Origin: Planctomycetota bacterium
GTDB lineage: Bacteria; Planctomycetota; SZUA-567
Reading direction: 5' to 3'
Assembly (NCBI GenBank): GCA_031254915.1
Contig: JAIRTL010000110.1
Coordinates: 1 to 56,690, forward strand
Length of the DNA stretch: 56,690 nucleotides
In this document: positions 25,228 through 33,570 of the stretch, piece after piece
Layout: each line of letters opens with the position of its first letter
Position numbering within the stretch: the stretch's first letter is position 1
Program-made: the position numbers and the translations under genes
The notes under the pieces: model-generated
What the model was told of the DNA's origin: nothing
Seen by the model: the letters and a program-made list of their open reading frames with translations, nothing else
The model's database searches: none

Positions 25228-26904
25228 ATGCCTTCATCCCTTTGCGTTCTCGCGGACGTTTCATTTCACTGGCCTGACGGCCAGCCCGTTCTTGAACATG
25301 TTTCGCATTCCTTTTTTTGCGGGCGCTGCGGCCTGATCGGTCGGAACGGATCGGGAAAATCCACCCTTCTGCGTCTATTGGCTGGCGATCTCGTCCCCGA
25401 CGGGGGCGCGTTCCGCCGCGTCGGCGAGGTCGGATACATTCCGCAGACGATCGTTCTCGACCGTTGCGCGACCGTCGCGGAATTGCTCGGGATAGCGCCT
25501 GTAGTCGCCGCCATGCGCGCGATCGCGTCGGGATCGGCCGATCCGGAGCATTTCGCCCTGGTCGGCGACAGGTGGGGCATCGAGGAAGAGGCGCTCGCCC
25601 ACCTTGCCCGCCTCTGCCTTCTCGACCGCCTTTCGCGACGGGGAGGCGATCCGCTCTCGCGTTCCGTCAGTGAACTGTCGGGCGGCGAAGTCATGGCGGT
25701 GGCGCTCGCCGGCAAACTCGTTGCGCGACCGGATATCCTTCTTCTCGACGAACCGACGAACAATCTCGATCGCCGCGGACGCGACTGGCTTTACAGGGAG
25801 GTTTCCGGCTGGCAGGGCATCCTCGTCGCCGCCAGCCACGATGTCGAACTGCTCGGCATTATGGACGAAATCGTCGAGGTGCGCCGCGTCGGCGTCCGGG
25901 TGTTCGGCGGCGATTACAGCTTGTACGACGACCGCGCCCGGAACGAGCGTGAAGCGGTTGAGCGAAAGGTCAGGGACGCGGAGGCGAACCTGGGCAGGGA
26001 AAAGCGCCAGCGCCAGGCGGCGGAAGCCCGAAACTCCCGAAAACGCCGCGCGGGCGCGAGGGACCGCGCCAACAGCAAATTCCCGAAAGCCGCGGCGAAC
26101 CTGCGGCGAAGCCGCGCCGAGGCGTCCTCCGGGAAGGCGCGCCTTGCCCGGGAAGAACGGCTGGCCTCAGCCGGGGCGGCGCTTAGGCAACTGAAAATGG
26201 ACGCCATGCCGGACGAAGCGATCGACGTCGCCCTTCCGGACACTGTGGTTCCGATCGGAAAAACCGTCTTGGAAATGACCGCCTCGGGCAGGACCGTGTC
26301 CATACGCGGCCCGGAACGGATCGTGCTCGGCGGTCCGAACGGCTCGGGGAAAACGTCGCTTCTCCGGACCATTCTCGGCGAAGCCGCCCTTCCCGGCGTC
26401 GAAATCGAAGCGGTTGTGCCCGAAGTCGGCTACCTCTCGCAACGACTCGACTTCCCCGACGAATCGGCGGGCGTCCTGGACACGCTCCGCCTGGCCGCGC
26501 CGGGATTGTCTCCAAACGGCGCGCGGGCCAGGCTGGCGCAATTTCTCCTCAAGGGAGACGGCCGGATGGATCTCCCGGCGGCCGCCCTTTCCGGCGGCGA
26601 GCGCTTCCGCCTCGCCCTCGCCTGCCTTTTATCCGCTTCGCCGTCGCCGAAGCTCCTTCTGCTCGACGAACCGACGAACAACCTCGACTTGGCGAGCATC
26701 GGCGAATTGGCTTCATCGTTGAACAGCTATCGCGGCGCGCTGATCGTGGCCAGCCACGACCGCCGTTTTCTCGCTTCGCTCTCCACGACCCGCGCCTGGG
26801 AGATGGACAACCTCCGCCTGGTCGCCGACCGGGCGCTTGACTGCGATCCCGGCTGGACGAAAAAAATGCGGCAGAGCCGCGCGTCGGGATGGAGAAAGCC
26901 CTGA
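25228..26904 (+). CDS. ABC-F family ATPase
   Basis: A 558-residue protein with two ABC domains and no membrane spans. Domain 1 has Walker A GRNGSGKST, signature SELSGGE and LLLDEPTNNLDRRG. A basic, Arg/Lys-rich helical linker (about 240-320) follows. Domain 2 has GGPNGSGKTS, LSGGERFRLALACLL and LLLLDEPTNNLDL. Most ABC-F proteins act on ribosomes, as translation factors or antibiotic protection; the sequence does not say which. The ATG at 25228 lies six bases after CGGAG; an in-frame GTG at 25204 is less likely. The C-terminus abuts the MATE relic on the other strand. Confidence 0.9.
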   Translation: MPSSLCVLADVSFHWPDGQPVLEHVSHSFFCGRCGLIGRNGSGKSTLLRLLAGDLVPDGGAFRRVGEVGYIPQTIVLDRCATVAELLGIAPVVAAMRAIASGSADPEHFALVGDRWGIEEEALAHLARLCLLDRLSRRGGDPLSRSVSELSGGEVMAVALAGKLVARPDILLLDEPTNNLDRRGRDWLYREVSGWQGILVAASHDVELLGIMDEIVEVRRVGVRVFGGDYSLYDDRARNEREAVERKVRDAEANLGREKRQRQAAEARNSRKRRAGARDRANSKFPKAAANLRRSRAEASSGKARLAREERLASAGAALRQLKMDAMPDEAIDVALPDTVVPIGKTVLEMTASGRTVSIRGPERIVLGGPNGSGKTSLLRTILGEAALPGVEIEAVVPEVGYLSQRLDFPDESAGVLDTLRLAAPGLSPNGARARLAQFLLKGDGRMDLPAAALSGGERFRLALACLLSASPSPKLLLLDEPTNNLDLASIGELASSLNSYRGALIVASHDRRFLASLSTTRAWEMDNLRLVADRALDCDPGWTKKMRQSRASGWRKP

Positions 26905-26908
26905 CGAT

Positions 26909-27061
26909 CGGATTCAGGCCGCCGACGACGAAGAAGAATGAAAAGCCGGGGATGATGATGACGCCGGAATCGAGCGCGAACGGCATGATCTGATCGGTGG
27001 CGCCGAAGAAGACCATGAGCGGCTCGAGAAACGCGATCCCGAGGGCGGAGAAAAAGAGCCC
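26909..27061 (-). pseudogene. MATE efflux transporter fragment
   Basis: About 50 codons on the minus strand read LFFSALGIAFLEPLMVFFGA, then TDQIMPFA and, after a divergent stretch, VVGGLNPIVRA. This matches the MATE pattern in which two helices surround 'EPLLxLLGAxxxxxPxA' and 'LNxIIRAxG'. The remaining 400 or so residues of a MATE protein are absent: one side is the ABC-F gene and the other is non-coding. The frame continues into the ABC-F gene's complement by chance. A decayed remnant. Confidence 0.55.
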
Positions 27062-27201
27062 CGACCGAGAAGAGGGGGATACCTGCACCGCGCGATCCGG
27101 GGAAGGGTTTGATGCAGATTCTTGCTGAGTTTCTCCGACACGTTCCTGGGGGGGAGCCCTTTTTGAAAAAGGCATCCCCTTCAGAGATACACCGAAGCGT
27201 T

Positions 27202-28107
27202 TCAACTGGAACCGGAATAGACAGCGCTGCAGGCGGCGTTACGCACCGCGTCCACCATGCGGATGGCGCGAACCGTCGCCTTGACGTCGTGGACGCGGAC
27301 TATCCGGGCGCCGTTCAGCGCCGCCATGACGGCGAGGGCGACGCTCGCCTCGAAGCGTTCGTCCACAGGCAACCCGAGGGCGTCGGCGATCATCCGCTTG
27401 CGGCTCAGACCGGCGAGAACCGGATAGCCAAGCTTGGCGACCGTTTCCTGTCGGACCAGAAGCGCGCAGTTGTCCTCGAAGCGCTTGCCGAAGCCGAAGC
27501 CCGGGTCGAGCCAGATGCGGCGTTCGTCCACCCCCGCCCTGACGGCGGCGTCGGCTCGCGCGATCAGAAAGGCGGCGACGTCCGCGGCGACGTCGCGATA
27601 GGCGGGCGCGTCCGCCATCGTCAGCGGATCTGCTGGAGCGTGGGCGAGGGCGACATGCGCCCGTGCGCGGGCCGCCAGTTCCGCCATGCCGGAACCTCCG
27701 TCCGCGCCGGGCGAAAAGACGCCTTTGAGCGCGGTCACGTCGTTGACGATGTCCGCTCCCTGGTCGAGGGCCATTTCGGCTGTTTCGACGTGGTAGGTAT
27801 CGATGGAGATAGGGGCACCGGTCCTGCGCCGCGTCAGCCGCACGACGTCGCCGAGGCGGGTCGCTTCCTCCCGGGCGGTAAGCGGTTTCGATCCGGGACG
27901 AGTGCTTTCGGCGCCGAAATCGATAATGTCGGCGCCGTTCTCGAGATGGGAAAGCGCGATTGCGCACGCCTCGTCCGGCGTCGGCGCCGGCGCGCCGGCG
28001 CCGGAAAACGAGTCCGGCGTCAGATTCACGATCGCCATGACGAGGGTGCGTCCGCCAATCGCGACCGGATCGGCGCGGCGAAAGAACCAGGTCTCTCCGT
28101 CAGCCAT
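27202..28107 (-). CDS. folP: Dihydropteroate synthase
   Basis: A 301-residue TIM-barrel enzyme joining para-aminobenzoate to dihydropterin pyrophosphate in folate synthesis. Landmarks are VNLTPDSFSG (Asn for Mg), DFGAESTRPGSKPL (pterin loop), DVTAL, IWLDPGFGFGKRFEDN, LAGLSRKRMI and VRVHDV. All catalytic segments are present. The ATG at 28107 has GGGAGG seven bases upstream and overlaps the tatD stop by 8 bp, so it is translated as the third gene of tadA-tatD-folP. Confidence 0.95.
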   Translation of the reverse strand: MADGETWFFRRADPVAIGGRTLVMAIVNLTPDSFSGAGAPAPTPDEACAIALSHLENGADIIDFGAESTRPGSKPLTAREEATRLGDVVRLTRRRTGAPISIDTYHVETAEMALDQGADIVNDVTALKGVFSPGADGGSGMAELAARARAHVALAHAPADPLTMADAPAYRDVAADVAAFLIARADAAVRAGVDERRIWLDPGFGFGKRFEDNCALLVRQETVAKLGYPVLAGLSRKRMIADALGLPVDERFEASVALAVMAALNGARIVRVHDVKATVRAIRMVDAVRNAACSAVYSGSS

Positions 28108-28858
28108 GAAACAGCCTCCCGGCATTTTTCGAGATCATGACGCCAAGCGCTTCCGCGTCCTCGCCCCGCGCCGCCGCGAGCCAACGGAGGGCGTAGACAA
28201 GCTCGCCGGAAACGTCGACGCCGGCCGCGAGAATGAAGTCGGACTCGAGGAGCAGCCTATCGCCGGGGATCCGCGCCGCCCTGCCCCGGTCGCGCCGCGA
28301 CTCCCGGCGCGAGAAAAGCGGGCCGACAGTGAAATATGCGCCTCTTTCCGTAAGCTCATGCAGATGTTCGTCCGGGCCGCTGAAGGAATGGACTATAAAA
28401 CCGTCGCGGCCGTCAGGCAGGTATTCCTCGTCAAGCGCGGCCAGGAGGCGATCCCAGGCCTTGACGCAATGGAGGTTGACGCGCCGGCGCAGGCGCTTCG
28501 CGAGCCGCAATTGCCGGCGGAACGCCTCGTCCTGTTCGTCCATCCCGGCGAGGCCCCGCTTGGAGGCGTCGAGCCCGGCTTCCCCAAGCCAGGCGGCAGG
28601 ATTGCCCGTCAGCAGACGCTCGAGCTCCTCGAACCAGCCTTCCTGAACCGACGCGACCGACCGCGGATGCAGGCCGAAAGCGGGAATCGTCCCGGCCCAA
28701 CTCCATGCGGCGGCGTTGACGTCGCGCCAATCCGCCGGGTCGACGCCGCAAATCAACCGGCCGACCGTCTCCGCTCCCGGGAGCGGCGGCGCGGCCGGAG
28801 TCGGCGGATCTCCGGCCGCCGCGACATGCGCGTGGGCATCAAACAGGTACAAGGTCAT
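28100..28858 (-). CDS. tatD: TatD-family metal-dependent hydrolase
   Basis: A 252-residue TIM-barrel hydrolase. Metal ligands are visible in order: DAHAH (6-10), GEAGLD (Glu), NLHC (His), VHSFSG (His) and LLESD (Asp). TatD proteins are deoxyribonucleases or D-aminoacyl-tRNA deacylase-like enzymes of DNA/RNA upkeep; this one is fairly divergent, and the 'G.HPH' segment reads GLHPRS. The start overlaps the tadA stop (ATGA at 28855-28858), with GAGGCGGGA as SD. The longer upstream frame is tadA shadow. Cytoplasmic. Confidence 0.85.
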   Translation of the reverse strand: MTLYLFDAHAHVAAAGDPPTPAAPPLPGAETVGRLICGVDPADWRDVNAAAWSWAGTIPAFGLHPRSVASVQEGWFEELERLLTGNPAAWLGEAGLDASKRGLAGMDEQDEAFRRQLRLAKRLRRRVNLHCVKAWDRLLAALDEEYLPDGRDGFIVHSFSGPDEHLHELTERGAYFTVGPLFSRRESRRDRGRAARIPGDRLLLESDFILAAGVDVSGELVYALRWLAAARGEDAEALGVMISKNAGRLFHG

Positions 28859-29337
28859 TCCCGCCTCTTTTTCCCGCGCCGCTCGCGGAAGAACTCGCTC
28901 AATATTTCGCCGCACGGCTCGGCGAGGACGCCGCCACGGACCTCGACCGTGTGGTTGAGACGTTCGCAGCCAAGCACGTCGAGGACGGAGCCGCACGCTC
29001 CCGCCTTCGGATCGGTCGCGCCGTAGACGAGCCGCGCCATCCGGGCGAGGACGAGCGCGCCCGCGCACATGGAGCAGGGTTCGAGCGTCACAAACAGGAC
29101 GCAGTCGTCGAGGCGCCAGCTTTCCAGGGCGGCGGCCGCCTGGGTGATGGCGAGGATTTCGGCGTGGGCTGTGGGGTCGCGAAGCGTTTCCCGCTGGTTG
29201 TACGCCCTGCCGATAAGCCGGTCCTTGTGGAATACGACCGCGCCCACCGGCACCTCGCCCGCCTCCCAGGCGTCTTCGGCGGCGCGGAGCGCCAGGCGCA
29301 TGCGTTGTTCGTCTATTTCATCCCGCAAAATGTTCAT
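28855..29337 (-). CDS. tadA: tRNA-specific adenosine deaminase
   Basis: A 160-residue zinc deaminase that makes inosine at the wobble base of tRNA-Arg(ACG). Zinc motif and proton shuttle are HAE (58-60, TAHAEILAI) and PCSMC (87-91, LEPCSMCAGA), with the TadA-specific VYGATDPKAGACGS after them. The frame runs open to 29565, but homology starts at the ATG 29337 (MNILRDEIDEQRMRLAL). First gene of the tadA-tatD-folP unit, divergent from fba. Confidence 0.93.
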   Translation of the reverse strand: MNILRDEIDEQRMRLALRAAEDAWEAGEVPVGAVVFHKDRLIGRAYNQRETLRDPTAHAEILAITQAAAALESWRLDDCVLFVTLEPCSMCAGALVLARMARLVYGATDPKAGACGSVLDVLGCERLNHTVEVRGGVLAEPCGEILSEFFRERRGKKRRE

Positions 29338-29376
29338 TGAACCGCCATCGTTTCCGTCAGGCCCGGGCAAAAAAAC

Positions 29377-29405
29377 TTGCACGCCGGCGCGTCCCGGAGT
29401 AAGGT
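29377..29405 (+). promoter_or_regulatory. Putative fba promoter
   Basis: TTGCAC (29377-29382), 17 bp, TAAGGT (29400-29405), giving a leader of about 100 nt before the fba start. It fits a strongly expressed glycolytic gene. Confidence 0.5.
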
Positions 29406-29512
29406 AGGGATGGCAATCGCTATCTGGTGATCGCGAAGCCATTCTCTGGAATCCGACTCCGAAAAGCCGGACCCGCGCGTATTGAATCGACATCAACGAT
29501 AGGAGAATCCCC

Positions 29513-30490
29513 ATGGCTGTCAAGTACAGTGACCTCGGCCTCGTCAACACCGTCGACATGTTCAAGAAGGCGGTAAAGGGCGGTTACGCCATTCCGGCTT
29601 ACAATTTCAACAACATGGAGCAACTCCAGGCCATCGTCATGGCCTGCACCGAGACCGAGAGCCCGGTGATCCTCCAGGTCAGTTCCGGCGCGCGCAAGTA
29701 CGCGAACCAGACCCTGCTTCAGTACATGGCCCAAGGCGCTGTCGCCTACGCGAAGGAGCTCGGCAAGGGCAAGAACATCCCCATCTCCCTCCACCTTGAC
29801 CACGGCGACACCTATGAACTCTGCGTCAGTTGCATCGAGAGCGGCTTCTCCTCCGTCATGATCGACGGTTCGCACCACGATTACAACGCCAACGTCGAAC
29901 TGACCAAGAAGGTTGTCGAGTATGCGCACAAGCATGACGTGACGGTCGAGGGTGAACTTGGCGTTCTCGCCGGGGTCGAGGATGACGTCTCCGCCGAGCA
30001 CCACACCTACACCGAACCCGACCAGGTCGAGGACTTCGTCAAGAAGACGGGCGTCGACTCCCTCGCCATTTCCATCGGCACCAGCCACGGCGCCTACAAG
30101 TTCAAACCGGGCCAAAAGGCCGAGATCCGCCTCGACATCCTCCACGAGATCGAAAAGCGCATCCCCGGCTTTTCGATCGTCCTCCACGGCTCGTCGTCCG
30201 TCCCGCAGGACCTCGTCGCCAAGATCAACAAACACGGCGGCAAGCTCGACGACGCCATCGGCATCTCCGAGGACCAACTCCGCGAAGCCGCCAAGTCGGC
30301 TGTGTGCAAGATCAACATCGATTCCGACGGCCGCCTGGCGATGACCGCCGCGATCCGCGAAGTCTTCGCACTCAAGCCGGCCGAGTTCGATCCGCGCAAG
30401 TACCTCGGCCCCGCCCGCGACGCGTTGAAGGAACTCTACAAGCACAAGAACGACAAGGTGCTCGGCTCCTCCGGCCACGCCTTTGACTGA
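29513..30490 (+). CDS. fba: Class II fructose-1,6-bisphosphate aldolase
   Basis: A 325-residue zinc aldolase cleaving fructose 1,6-bisphosphate into DHAP and glyceraldehyde 3-phosphate. Motifs are AIPAYNFNN, the zinc and catalytic ISLHLDHGDTYE (His94, Asp96, His97), VMIDGSHHDYNAN, VEGELGVLAGVEDD, GTSHGAYKF and VLHGSSSVP. AGGAGA precedes the ATG, and codon use is strongly biased, as for a highly expressed gene. It is flanked by its own promoter and terminator, so it is monocistronic. Related tagatose-bisphosphate aldolases share these motifs, but the glycolytic role is most likely. Confidence 0.93.
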   Translation: MAVKYSDLGLVNTVDMFKKAVKGGYAIPAYNFNNMEQLQAIVMACTETESPVILQVSSGARKYANQTLLQYMAQGAVAYAKELGKGKNIPISLHLDHGDTYELCVSCIESGFSSVMIDGSHHDYNANVELTKKVVEYAHKHDVTVEGELGVLAGVEDDVSAEHHTYTEPDQVEDFVKKTGVDSLAISIGTSHGAYKFKPGQKAEIRLDILHEIEKRIPGFSIVLHGSSSVPQDLVAKINKHGGKLDDAIGISEDQLREAAKSAVCKINIDSDGRLAMTAAIREVFALKPAEFDPRKYLGPARDALKELYKHKNDKVLGSSGHAFD

Positions 30491-30523
30491 GGCGGAATAC
30501 GCCGCAGACATTTTGAGAACGCC

Positions 30524-30550
30524 GCCCCGCCGCATGGCGGGGCTTTTTTT
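30524..30550 (+). terminator. Terminator of fba
   Basis: GCCCCGCC (30524-30531), loop GCAT, GGCGGGGC (30536-30543), then seven T. Confidence 0.92.
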
Positions 30551-30633
30551 GGGCCTGTCTTGTTCAGTGGATGGCGAAAAAGGGAATCGGATGCGGAATT
30601 TTTAAAAAACCTTTACCTCACGGCGAAATATGC

Positions 30634-30761
30634 TATACAGTTTACCGTTCGGAATTGCGATTCCTCCAACTGTGCACGGCCATGAAATGGCCCAAAGAAG
30701 CGGATGTGGAACAGGGCCCCAACATCCCCCATCCTCACAATTTCGGGCCGCGCCCAGTATA
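30634..30761 (+). repeat. Family A intergenic repeat, copy 4
   Basis: It runs from TATACAGTTTACCGTTCGG through ATTGCGATTCC, central hairpin GGCCAT-GAA-ATGGCC (30678-30692) and CACAATTTCGGGCCGCGCC, to CAGTATA. The 3' end TATAAT (30758-30763) could double as a -10 element for the importer genes downstream. The rest of the gap to 30889 has two TTGCAA palindromes (30861-30866, 30874-30879) close to the ATPase start. Confidence 0.7.
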
Positions 30762-30889
30762 ATCAGCGCCAAGGAAGTCCCGGATCTGATACCGTTATCA
30801 ACACTGAACGGCGGATCCACGCCTTACGTCATAATGCCGCATCGCGTTGTCTGAAAATGTTTGCAACCGTCTTTTGCAAAAGGAAACGC

Positions 30890-32440
30890 ATGGTGACGGG
30901 CAGCGACGAAGTCATCCGGCTCCGGGACGTCAGGAAAGGCCTGTACGACCTCAGCGGCAAGACGCTCAACCGCGGCATTCCCGTCCTTTCGGACATCAAT
31001 TTCTCCTTGGCCAAAGGTGAAATCCATGTCCTTCTGGGCGAAAACGGAGCGGGAAAATCCTCGCTCGTCAAGGTGATCTGCGGTGCGATCGAACCCGACC
31101 AGGGCAAGGTCTTTATCGAAGGCGAGGAAATCCCCGCCAACGACCCGGGGAAGGCGCTCTCATCCGGCGTCGCCATCGTCTCGCAGGAATTCAGCCTCTG
31201 CCCCAATCTCACGGTCGCGGAAAACATCGCCCTCGGCCGAGAGCAGATCGGGGCGGGCGGCTTTCTCGACAAAAAAACGATGCTCGCCGCCGCCGCCGCC
31301 CAGCTCGCCCGCCTCGAGGCGTCGTACATCGATCCCTCCCGCAAGGTGAAGCGCCTGCCGGTCGCCGAGCAGCAGCTGGTGGAAATCGCCAAAGCGCTCG
31401 CGGCCGAGCCGCGCGTCCTCATCCTCGACGAACCCACCTCCGCCCTCACCGACAACCAGGTAGACATGCTTTTCAAGGTTGTCCGGCTTCTCAAATCCGG
31501 GGGCGTGAGCATGATCTACATCACCCACAAGCTGAAAGAGATCTTCGAGATCGGCGACCGGGTGACCGTGCTTCGCGACGGCAGGACGATCCGCACCATT
31601 CCTGTGAACGAGGTCGCGGACGTGGGCGAGATGATCCAGATGATGATCGGCTCGAAATTGGAGAATCTCTTCCACAAGGAAGCCTGCCCGGTCGGCGATG
31701 CCGCCCTGGTGGTGGAAAACCTGGTCGGCCGCCCGGGCGACCAGGCAGTCGACCTCGTCGTCCGCAAAGGGGAGATCGTCGGCCTCGCCGGCATCGTGGG
31801 CGCCGGCCGCACCGAATTGGCGCGCATGATTTTCGGCATCGACAAATACGCTTCCGGCAGGGTGGAAGTCTTCGGCAAAACGCTGCCGCCGGGCAATCCC
31901 CGCGCCGCGATCGCTGCCGGCATGGGCTTCATTCCGGAGGACCGCAAGCGCCAGGGGATTGTCCCCCTGATGTCGGTCGCGGAAAACATGTGCCACGTCT
32001 CCGCCCGGCGATTGTCATGGCACGGCTTCGTCTCCATCGGCAAGCGCCGCAAACTTGCCGCCGACTACGTGTCGCGCCTCAAGGTTGCGGCCGCCTCCCT
32101 CGGCCAGGAGATCCGGTACCTTTCCGGCGGCAACCAGCAGAAGGTAATCCTCGGCAAATGGCTGTCGGCGAATTCGCGCCTGCTCATTTTCGACGAACCG
32201 ACGCGCGGCATCGACGTCGGCGCCAAGTCGGCGATCTACCGCCTGATGGTGGACCTCGCAAGGCGGGGGGCGGCGATCCTGATGATTTCGTCCGAACTCC
32301 AGGAGATCGTCGGCATGTCCGACCGCGTCTTCATCATGCGCAATCGCGGCGTCGTCGCGACGCTCGAAGGCGGGAGCATCGCCGGCGACGCGATTCTCCG
32401 CTACGCCATGGGCGGGGAGGAGCTGGTACGCGGTTCGTAG
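30890..32440 (+). CDS. Ribose-type ABC transporter ATPase of the second importer
   Basis: A 516-residue double-ABC protein. Domain 1 has GENGAGKSS as Walker A, VAEQQLVEIAKAL as the atypical signature and LILDEPTSALT. Domain 2 has GIVGAGRTELAR, LSGGNQQKVILG and DEPTRGIDVGAKSAI. Before Walker A there is an insertion (GLYDLSGKTLNRGIP, about 16-30) between the A-loop region and the first strand, longer than usual in RbsA. The ATG at 30890 follows AAAGGAAACGC. First gene of an ATPase - binding protein - permease - permease operon. The substrate is unknown; there are no catabolic genes in this unit. Confidence 0.9.
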   Translation: MVTGSDEVIRLRDVRKGLYDLSGKTLNRGIPVLSDINFSLAKGEIHVLLGENGAGKSSLVKVICGAIEPDQGKVFIEGEEIPANDPGKALSSGVAIVSQEFSLCPNLTVAENIALGREQIGAGGFLDKKTMLAAAAAQLARLEASYIDPSRKVKRLPVAEQQLVEIAKALAAEPRVLILDEPTSALTDNQVDMLFKVVRLLKSGGVSMIYITHKLKEIFEIGDRVTVLRDGRTIRTIPVNEVADVGEMIQMMIGSKLENLFHKEACPVGDAALVVENLVGRPGDQAVDLVVRKGEIVGLAGIVGAGRTELARMIFGIDKYASGRVEVFGKTLPPGNPRAAIAAGMGFIPEDRKRQGIVPLMSVAENMCHVSARRLSWHGFVSIGKRRKLAADYVSRLKVAAASLGQEIRYLSGGNQQKVILGKWLSANSRLLIFDEPTRGIDVGAKSAIYRLMVDLARRGAAILMISSELQEIVGMSDRVFIMRNRGVVATLEGGSIAGDAILRYAMGGEELVRGS

Positions 32441-32530
32441 TGTGCGGCGCAAAGTTTCTTGAACGCAATCAACGTCGCGCCGCGCGTGCGGCGCGTGTCC
32501 GGCGGGATAACCCAGTCTAAGGAGACAGGA

Positions 32531-33478
32531 ATGCTGAAGTCAGTACTGAAGCTGTGTTTTGCGGCGATTGCGGTCAACATCCTCTTCGCGGCGGCGTTCG
32601 CCGGCCAACCGCGCGTGGCGGTCGTGGTCAAGACCCTCACCGGCGACGTCTTCCAGTTGAAGATGGCCGAAGCCGCCAGGGACAAGGCGATCGAACTCGG
32701 CGCCGACGCCACCATCTACCAGGCCGGCGGCCAGACCGCCGTGCAGCGCATGGTCCAAATCATCGAGGACCTCATCACCCAGCAGGTGGACGTCATCGTC
32801 ATCAGCCCGCTCGATTCCAAGGCCGTCGTTCCCGTCTTCCAGCAAGCCAAGGAAGAGGGCGTCATCATCGTCTGCATGGACCAGGTCGCGGAAGGCGACG
32901 ACTACGTCACCTTCATCTCCACCGACAACTACGCCGCCGCCGCCCTCGGCGCGGAATTCGCCAAGGAACAGCTCGGCGGCAAGGGCAAGGTGCTGGTGGT
33001 CGAGGGCGCGCCCGGCAGCTCGGTCGGCGACGACCGCAAGAACGGCTTCAAGGACACGATCGTGAAGGATTCCCGGATCGAGGTCGTCGGCTCGCAATCC
33101 GGCTACTGGACCAACGAACGCGCCATGGCGGCGATGGAGAACATGCTCCAGGCCAACCCCGGCGTCGACCTCGTGTTCTCGTGCTCCGATGGCATGACCG
33201 GCGGCATCCTCGAGGCGATCAAACTCGCCGGCAAGGAAGGCCGGATCAAGGTCATCAGCTTCGACGGCTCGTCTTTCGGCATCGAACTGATCAAGGAAGG
33301 CAAGATCATCGCCGACGTCGCCCAGTTCCCGATCAAGATCGGCCAGATGGCGGCGGAAATCGGCATCGGCGTCTTCAACGGCACCGTCGATCCCGCGTCA
33401 CTGCCGAAGTTCATCGACTCCGGCACCAAGCTAATCACCGCCGAAAACGCCGACGAATCCCTCGCCGACGCGTTCTAG
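32531..33478 (+). CDS. Sugar-binding protein of the second importer
   Basis: A 315-residue Peripla_BP_4 protein. The signal peptide covers residues 1-25 or so (MLKSVLKLCFAAIAVNILFA), with cleavage near AFA-G, and there is no lipobox. The mature part shows the two-lobe pattern with DVIVISPLDSKAVVPV, VLVVEGAPGSSVGDDRKNGF and VISFDGSSFGIELI. The start at 32531 lies after AAGGAGACAGGA. The gene has strongly biased codons. A 15-bp perfect hairpin follows at once and probably protects this part of the mRNA, giving the binding protein an excess over the permeases. Confidence 0.9.
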   Translation: MLKSVLKLCFAAIAVNILFAAAFAGQPRVAVVVKTLTGDVFQLKMAEAARDKAIELGADATIYQAGGQTAVQRMVQIIEDLITQQVDVIVISPLDSKAVVPVFQQAKEEGVIIVCMDQVAEGDDYVTFISTDNYAAAALGAEFAKEQLGGKGKVLVVEGAPGSSVGDDRKNGFKDTIVKDSRIEVVGSQSGYWTNERAMAAMENMLQANPGVDLVFSCSDGMTGGILEAIKLAGKEGRIKVISFDGSSFGIELIKEGKIIADVAQFPIKIGQMAAEIGIGVFNGTVDPASLPKFIDSGTKLITAENADESLADAF

Positions 33479-33492
33479 GTCGCGCTACGGAT

Positions 33493-33528
33493 CCTCCCGG
33501 GCGATTCGCGACGGAATCGCCCGGGAGG
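33493..33528 (+). promoter_or_regulatory. 15-bp perfect stem-loop between binding-protein and permease genes
   Basis: CCTCCCGGGCGATTC (33493-33507) pairs fully with GAATCGCCCGGGAGG (33514-33528) around a 6-nt loop. No T-run follows, so it is unlikely to terminate. The position suggests an mRNA 3'-end stabiliser inside the operon, like the malE-malF REP. Confidence 0.7.
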
Positions 33529-33570
33529 AGCGGCCGACAATTAGAGTCGAATCGGCAGGAACGGATCTCC

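Noticed and set aside
30758..30763. TATAAT at the end of family A copy 4 as a firm promoter for the second importer
   Set aside because: A convincing -35 at the right distance is missing, and other copies end TATAGT or TATATG; kept only as a remark.
32554..33570. Arg/His-rich plus-strand frame leading into permease 1 of the second importer
   Set aside because: It overlaps the binding-protein gene in another frame and has the typical Arg/Gly/His-rich look of out-of-frame high-GC DNA.
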